Part shown: piece after piece, positions 60,462 through 64,000 of the stretch
Layout of the letters: the number at the start of each line of letters is the position of its first letter
Position numbering within the stretch: the stretch's first letter is position 1
Assembly: GCA_030427485.1 (NCBI GenBank)
Contig: JAUICG010000001.1
Location: 1 to 64,000 of the forward strand
From: Gammaproteobacteria bacterium
GTDB taxonomy: Bacteria > Pseudomonadota > Gammaproteobacteria > Pseudomonadales > Halieaceae
Reading direction: 5' to 3'
Length of the DNA: 64,000 nucleotides
The notes under the pieces: model-generated
What the model was told of the DNA's origin: nothing
Seen by the model: the letters and a program-made list of their open reading frames with translations, nothing else
Database searches by the model: none
Made by a program: the position numbers and the translations under genes

Positions 60462-61082
60462 TCAACCGATATGTGCGTTGGCGCGCTGGTACCAGTCTTT
60501 CAGGTGGCTGCACTCTTCCGGTACGGCCTGCTTGATCCACGCCAGGAAATCGATGCACACCAGCAGATCGATATCGGCAGCGCTGAAGTTGTCCCCCGCA
60601 ACCCAGCTGGACTTTGCCAGGTGGGCGTCCAACTCGGGCAGTATATGGCCGATCAACAGCAGGCCGCGCTCCACCATCTCCGGGATCTGCGGTGTATCCA
60701 GCGGGCCGGGCAGGGCGCGATTGACGAAGGATTTGCCCCGGTTGCGCAGGGCGGACGCGATCGCCATCATCAGGCCGCTAAACAGCTTATGGCACCAACT
60801 GATGACCAGTGCCCGCTCCCGGGCGTCAGCGCCCATCAGCGGCGGTTCCGGGTAAAGCGCCTCGAGGTAGCTGTATATCCCGATCACTTCCGTGAGCAGG
60901 GTGCCGTCGTCCAGCACCAGCGCCGGCACACTGCAGGCGGGATTGATCTGTCGATAAGATTCACCCAACTGCTCGGCACTCATCATATCCACCTGCTGAG
61001 TATCTATCTCAATGCCCTTGATTTTCATGAACAGGGCGAGTCGTCGCGGGTTTGGGGCAGGGTCGAAGGTGTACAGTTTCAT
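60462..61082 (-). CDS. Glutathione S-transferase-like protein
   Basis: 206 residues from ATG 61082, where GGAAAA lies upstream; an ATG 18 bases earlier is possible. The thioredoxin-like N-terminus carries the cis-Pro motif CSVPALVLDDG (about 50-60) and the active-site region near TFDPAPNPRR. A helical C-terminal domain follows (about 85-206). It resembles the maleylacetoacetate isomerase/GST class. Substrate unknown. No co-directional partner is obvious. Confidence 0.85.
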   Translation of the reverse strand: MKLYTFDPAPNPRRLALFMKIKGIEIDTQQVDMMSAEQLGESYRQINPACSVPALVLDDGTLLTEVIGIYSYLEALYPEPPLMGADARERALVISWCHKLFSGLMMAIASALRNRGKSFVNRALPGPLDTPQIPEMVERGLLLIGHILPELDAHLAKSSWVAGDNFSAADIDLLVCIDFLAWIKQAVPEECSHLKDWYQRANAHIG

Positions 61083-61202
61083 AGGTTTTTTTCCATTCAA
61101 AAGGCGATTGTGCGGTGCTTGGGCCAGAAAAATGCTGCGCGTTGATCAGTGCGCCAGTGTGTCGTGCTTTTCGTCGCCGGGCAATAGTTTCCGTCCCCAC
61201 GT

Positions 61203-61230
61203 TTTACCGCCACGCATAACTGGCTATAAT
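61203..61230 (+). promoter_or_regulatory. Predicted sigma-70-type promoter for cytochrome c5
   Basis: TTTACC (61203-61208), a 16-base spacer and a consensus TATAAT (61225-61230), 30 bases before the GTG start of the cytochrome gene. Confidence 0.6.
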
Positions 61231-61259
61231 GCGCGCCTTGGCAAAGAGAGGAATGTATT

Positions 61260-61688
61260 GTGACCAAACGAGTAGTTTTCAGTTTTCTGGCTGTTTTGCT
61301 GGCCGCCGGCGCCTACGCCGCGGATTTGACGGACGCACAGCGCGCCGCGATTGAGGAGCGCATCAAACCGGCGGGTGAATCCTGTCTGGAAGGCGACAAT
61401 ACCTGCGGCGCGCCGGCCGTGGCCGCCGCCTCCGCAGGGCCGCGCTCTGGCGAAGAGGTGTACAACACCGCCTGTATGGCCTGCCACAGTACCGGCGCCG
61501 CCGGCGCGCCCAAGGTCGGTGATGCCGCCGCCTGGGCCGACCGTATCGCCAAGGGCAGCGAAGTGCTGTATGTCAGTGGGGTCGAGGGTGTCGCGGGCAC
61601 CGGCATGATGGCAAAAGGCGGTTGCATGAGCTGTTCCGATGAGGAGATTCACGCCGCGGTTGATTACATGGTGGTCAACAGCCAGTAG
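61260..61688 (+). CDS. Cytochrome c5-like c-type cytochrome
   Basis: 142 residues, GTG start behind AGAGAGGA. Signal peptide (FSFLAVLLAAGAYAAD). One heme site CMACHS (about residue 77-82) with the axial Met in GTGMMAKGG, and the conserved CMSCSDEEI (about 122-130) and an additional ESCLEGDNTC pair near the N-terminus of the mature protein, both typical of cytochrome c5. It acts as a periplasmic electron carrier. It is followed by an intrinsic terminator at 61708-61741. Confidence 0.92.
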   Translation: MTKRVVFSFLAVLLAAGAYAADLTDAQRAAIEERIKPAGESCLEGDNTCGAPAVAAASAGPRSGEEVYNTACMACHSTGAAGAPKVGDAAAWADRIAKGSEVLYVSGVEGVAGTGMMAKGGCMSCSDEEIHAAVDYMVVNSQ

Positions 61689-61707
61689 GCGCGTCAGCTA
61701 AAAGCGG

Positions 61708-61741
61708 GGCCGCAGTGTGGCAGCACTGCGGCCTTTTTTTT
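61708..61741 (+). terminator. Intrinsic terminator after cytochrome c5
   Basis: A 10-bp perfect stem (GGCCGCAGTG with CACTGCGGCC), a 6-base loop and then eight T residues, beginning 20 bases after the stop codon. Confidence 0.95.
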
Positions 61742-61819
61742 GCCCGGGCGCCACTTGGTGTTAGCACCGCGGGGATGCCCCCTGTTAGTATCCGGTGTGG
61801 CAGTCTTCAGGAGTTTGGA

Positions 61820-62959
61820 ATGGGAGTTTCGGTTGTGAACAAACGCATCGCAACGCTCATGCTGGGTGTGACACTGCTGGCAGCGTGTTCCGGCGAGACG
61901 CCAACGCCCCCGATACTCGAAGTCGTGGTCGATACCGTGGTGCGGGAACCCTTCCAGCCGATCTACCGCCATGTAGGCAGGTTGCAGGCGGAGAACGATG
62001 TGGCCATCCAGGCCCGGGTGACCGGCTATCTGTTGAGCCGGGAATTTCGCGAGGGCGAACTGGTCACTGCCGGCGACGTGCTGTACACCATCGATTCATC
62101 GGAATACGAGGCGGCGCTGGCCAGGGCCAAGGCTGACCTGGCCTCGGCGCAGGCCAACCAGGTCAACGCCCAGGGAAACTTTGAGCGCGGCAAGGAGCTG
62201 CTGCCCAGGGGCGCCATATCGCAATCCGAAATGGATAATCTCCGGGCCAAAAAGCGCGATGCGGACGCGCGTATCGAGTCGGCCGAGGCGCAGGTGACCA
62301 GCGCCAGGGTCAATCTGGGCTACACCAAGATACGCGCGCCCATCACCGGCCGTATCGGCCACAGCTCCGCCAGTGTGGGTGACCTGGTAGGGCCGAATTC
62401 CGGTAACCTGACCACGCTGGTGAGTATTGATCCGATTGACGCGGTATTCCAGGTCAGTGAAGCGACGTATGTGGCCGCCATCGGACAAAACCTGGACCGC
62501 GACCGGGATATACGATCGGTCAGTCGCATTGAAGTCAGCCTGGAACTGACCAATGGTATGACGTATCCGGAAGTGGGCCAGATTTACTATATTGCCAATC
62601 GCATTGACCAGGCCACCGGTACGCTGGAGACGCGGGCGCGCATTCCGAATCCGCATTCGGCCCTGGTGCCGGGGCAATATGTGCGGGTTGTTTTACGCGA
62701 TACCGAACTGCGCGAGGGCTTGTTTCTCCCCCAGTCGGCCGTGCAGGCGGACCAGCAGGGCAGTTTTGTGCTGGCGGTTACCGCCGATGGTATGGTGGAG
62801 CGGCACAACGTGGCGCTGGGAGAACGGCGCGAGGACAGGGTGTTGGTCGAGGGGGGAGTGGATGAGGGCGATCAGGTGATCGTTCGCGGCCTGCAGCAGG
62901 TGCGGCCCGGCATGGTGGTGCAGAGCAAGTCCATAGCCGGTCTCGAGCAGCAGGATTAG
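61820..62959 (+). CDS. RND efflux periplasmic adaptor (MexA/AcrA-like lipoprotein)
   Basis: 379 residues; ATG 61820 has AGGAG seven bases upstream, so it is preferred over an upstream in-frame GTG. Lipobox LLAACS (Cys at about residue 20). The adaptor's lipoyl halves (QARVTGYLLSREFREGELV and IRAPITGRIG), helical hairpin (about 95-155) and beta-barrel (about 200-290) are all seen. It is followed after three bases by the RND transporter gene. It links the inner-membrane pump to an outer-membrane channel, whose gene is not in the window. Confidence 0.93.
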   Translation: MGVSVVNKRIATLMLGVTLLAACSGETPTPPILEVVVDTVVREPFQPIYRHVGRLQAENDVAIQARVTGYLLSREFREGELVTAGDVLYTIDSSEYEAALARAKADLASAQANQVNAQGNFERGKELLPRGAISQSEMDNLRAKKRDADARIESAEAQVTSARVNLGYTKIRAPITGRIGHSSASVGDLVGPNSGNLTTLVSIDPIDAVFQVSEATYVAAIGQNLDRDRDIRSVSRIEVSLELTNGMTYPEVGQIYYIANRIDQATGTLETRARIPNPHSALVPGQYVRVVLRDTELREGLFLPQSAVQADQQGSFVLAVTADGMVERHNVALGERREDRVLVEGGVDEGDQVIVRGLQQVRPGMVVQSKSIAGLEQQD

Positions 62960-62962
62960 CGC

Positions 62963-64000
62963 ATGTTCAGCGCGTTCTTTATCGAGCGTCCCAAATTTGC
63001 GCTGGTGATTGCGATCGTCATGACGCTGGCCGGCGGCCTGTCCGCGTATATCCTGCCTGTTACGGAGTACCCGCATATCTCACCGCCGAACATCGTGGTG
63101 AGCGGCGTCTATCCCGGTGCCTCGGCGGAAATCGTCGAGGCGACGGTCGCTGCGCCGATTGAGGATGCGGTGAACGGCGTGGAAGACATGATCTACATGT
63201 CCTCGAAGAGCGCAAACGACGGCAGTTATTCCCTGACGGTGACGTTCAAGGTCGGCGCGGACGCCGATATGGCGCTGGTCCGCGTACAGAACCGGGTCAA
63301 ACTGGCTGAGCCCTCGCTGCCTGGCGAGGTGCGCGCAATGGGCCTGAGCATAGCCGAGCGCTCGCCGGATATTTTGAAGATGGTGGGTTTCACGTCCCCG
63401 GATAATTCCCTCGATTACAAGTTCATCTCCAACTACGTGAAGATCAATGTGCAGAGCGTACTCGCCCGGGTGGAGGGTATTTCCTCTGCGAACATTATGG
63501 GCGAGGCGGATTACTCCATGCGCCTGTGGCTGGATCCCGATCGCATGACGAATCTGGGGCTGTCGGTGGCTGATATCCGCGATGCGCTACTTGAGCAGAA
63601 CGTGCAGGTGGCGGCCGGCAAAATCGGCGCGCCGCCGTTCGACGGGCCACTGCAGACGGAATATACGCTGCGCGCGAAAGGCCGCCTGCAGGACGTGGAA
63701 GAGTTCAATAACATCGTACTGCGCGCGCGCAATGACGGTTCCGCCATCTACCTGCGCGACGTCGCGCGCGTGGAGTTGGGGCAGGCCGGCTACAACTTTT
63801 CCGGCGAGATTAACGGCCACCCGGCGGTCAATGTCGCACTGTACACGCTGGCGGACGCAAACGCGCTGGCTGCGGGTGCCGCGGTTGACGAGGCGCTCGC
63901 GGAACTGGCCCGGTATTTCCCGGCGGGTCTGGAGTACGTCAACAGTTACGACACCACACGCTATGTTTCCACGGCGGTGAAGCAGGTGCTCGGCTCACTA
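62963..64000 (+). CDS. RND efflux transporter (AcrB/MexB-like), 3' truncated by window
   Basis: The first 346 residues are present, and the frame stays open to the end. It starts MFSAFFIERPKFALVIAIVM, the first membrane helix of HAE1-type RND pumps, and continues with the porter domain segment YPGASAEIVEATVAAPIE and the EDMIYMSSKSAND region. The tandem porter repeats and the KSANDGSYSLTVTF strand are typical. It uses proton motive force to export drugs or other amphiphiles, as a trimer with the adaptor coded just upstream. Substrate unknown. Confidence 0.93.
   Translation, partial: MFSAFFIERPKFALVIAIVMTLAGGLSAYILPVTEYPHISPPNIVVSGVYPGASAEIVEATVAAPIEDAVNGVEDMIYMSSKSANDGSYSLTVTFKVGADADMALVRVQNRVKLAEPSLPGEVRAMGLSIAERSPDILKMVGFTSPDNSLDYKFISNYVKINVQSVLARVEGISSANIMGEADYSMRLWLDPDRMTNLGLSVADIRDALLEQNVQVAAGKIGAPPFDGPLQTEYTLRAKGRLQDVEEFNNIVLRARNDGSAIYLRDVARVELGQAGYNFSGEINGHPAVNVALYTLADANALAAGAAVDEALAELARYFPAGLEYVNSYDTTRYVSTAVKQVLGSL

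Noticed and set aside
1..64000. tRNA, rRNA, CRISPR, insertion sequence, prophage or integrase
   Set aside because: No clover-leaf pattern, regularly spaced repeats, transposase or integrase motif was recognised on either strand by eye. A tRNAscan/Infernal run would settle small RNAs.

Overview
The window is about 64 kb of bacterial chromosome, moderately GC-rich and densely coded. Gene content suggests a marine gammaproteobacterium, possibly near the Cellvibrionales/Halieaceae. The pointers are a SpeA plus carboxynorspermidine polyamine route, PEP-CTERM surface proteins, MltD with LysM repeats, a PpnN nucleosidase, cytochrome c5, DUF3080/DUF4136 lipoproteins and a three-part RND pump. The taxonomic placement is inference. 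I saw no tRNA, rRNA, CRISPR array, transposase or integrase.

Region A (1-27498, all + strand) is the right-hand part of an unusual biosynthetic locus that begins upstream of base 1. It holds the C-terminal KR-DH part of one iterative type I polyketide/PUFA-like synthase. A second synthase (KS-AT-DH with a fused C-terminal phosphopantetheinyl transferase) follows, coupled by a TTGA overlap. Next come an AlkP-superfamily phosphoesterase, an amidohydrolase, a free acyl carrier protein, an alpha/beta hydrolase, a SAM methyltransferase, two SDR oxidoreductases, a fused double class III CoA-transferase, a secreted FG-GAP/dockerin protein and a YcaR/Trm112-like mini-protein. The locus closes with a PqqD-like/M50-like/HlyD fusion whose peptidase zinc ligands are lost, a beta-propeller-like protein, a sulfotransferase and a large secreted lipase-like protein. 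Together this looks like a dedicated assembly, tailoring (reduction, methylation, sulfation, CoA transfer) and export line for a lipid-like polyketide that is probably unsaturated. The product is unknown.

Region B (27540-35593) has two divergent secreted PHB-depolymerase/feruloyl-esterase-like hydrolases and a small PEP-CTERM-like protein. It also has a minus-strand operon of acyl-CoA dehydrogenase, Fe-S APS/PAPS reductase and NAD-dependent epimerase, each pair overlapping by ATGA, and a divergent TauD-like dioxygenase.

Region C (35698-47304) contains a glycine-zipper lipoprotein, ppnN, a small membrane protein and two FAD oxidoreductases. A minus-strand set follows: B12/radical SAM protein, UbiA prenyltransferase and sugar transferase. 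A SulP/STAS transporter with a small partner gene lies divergent from a ribbon-helix-helix-like protein, with a 15-bp palindrome between them.

Region D (47335-51726, minus) is the polyamine operon speA - carboxynorspermidine synthase - carboxynorspermidine decarboxylase.

Region E (52165-64000) has envelope and household genes: a DUF1161 protein, MltD, a Nudix hydrolase, a luciferase-like monooxygenase, a P460-like heme protein, a TSP-C/PEP-CTERM protein, three lipoproteins, a GST, cytochrome c5, and an RND adaptor with the first third of its RND pump, which runs off the end.
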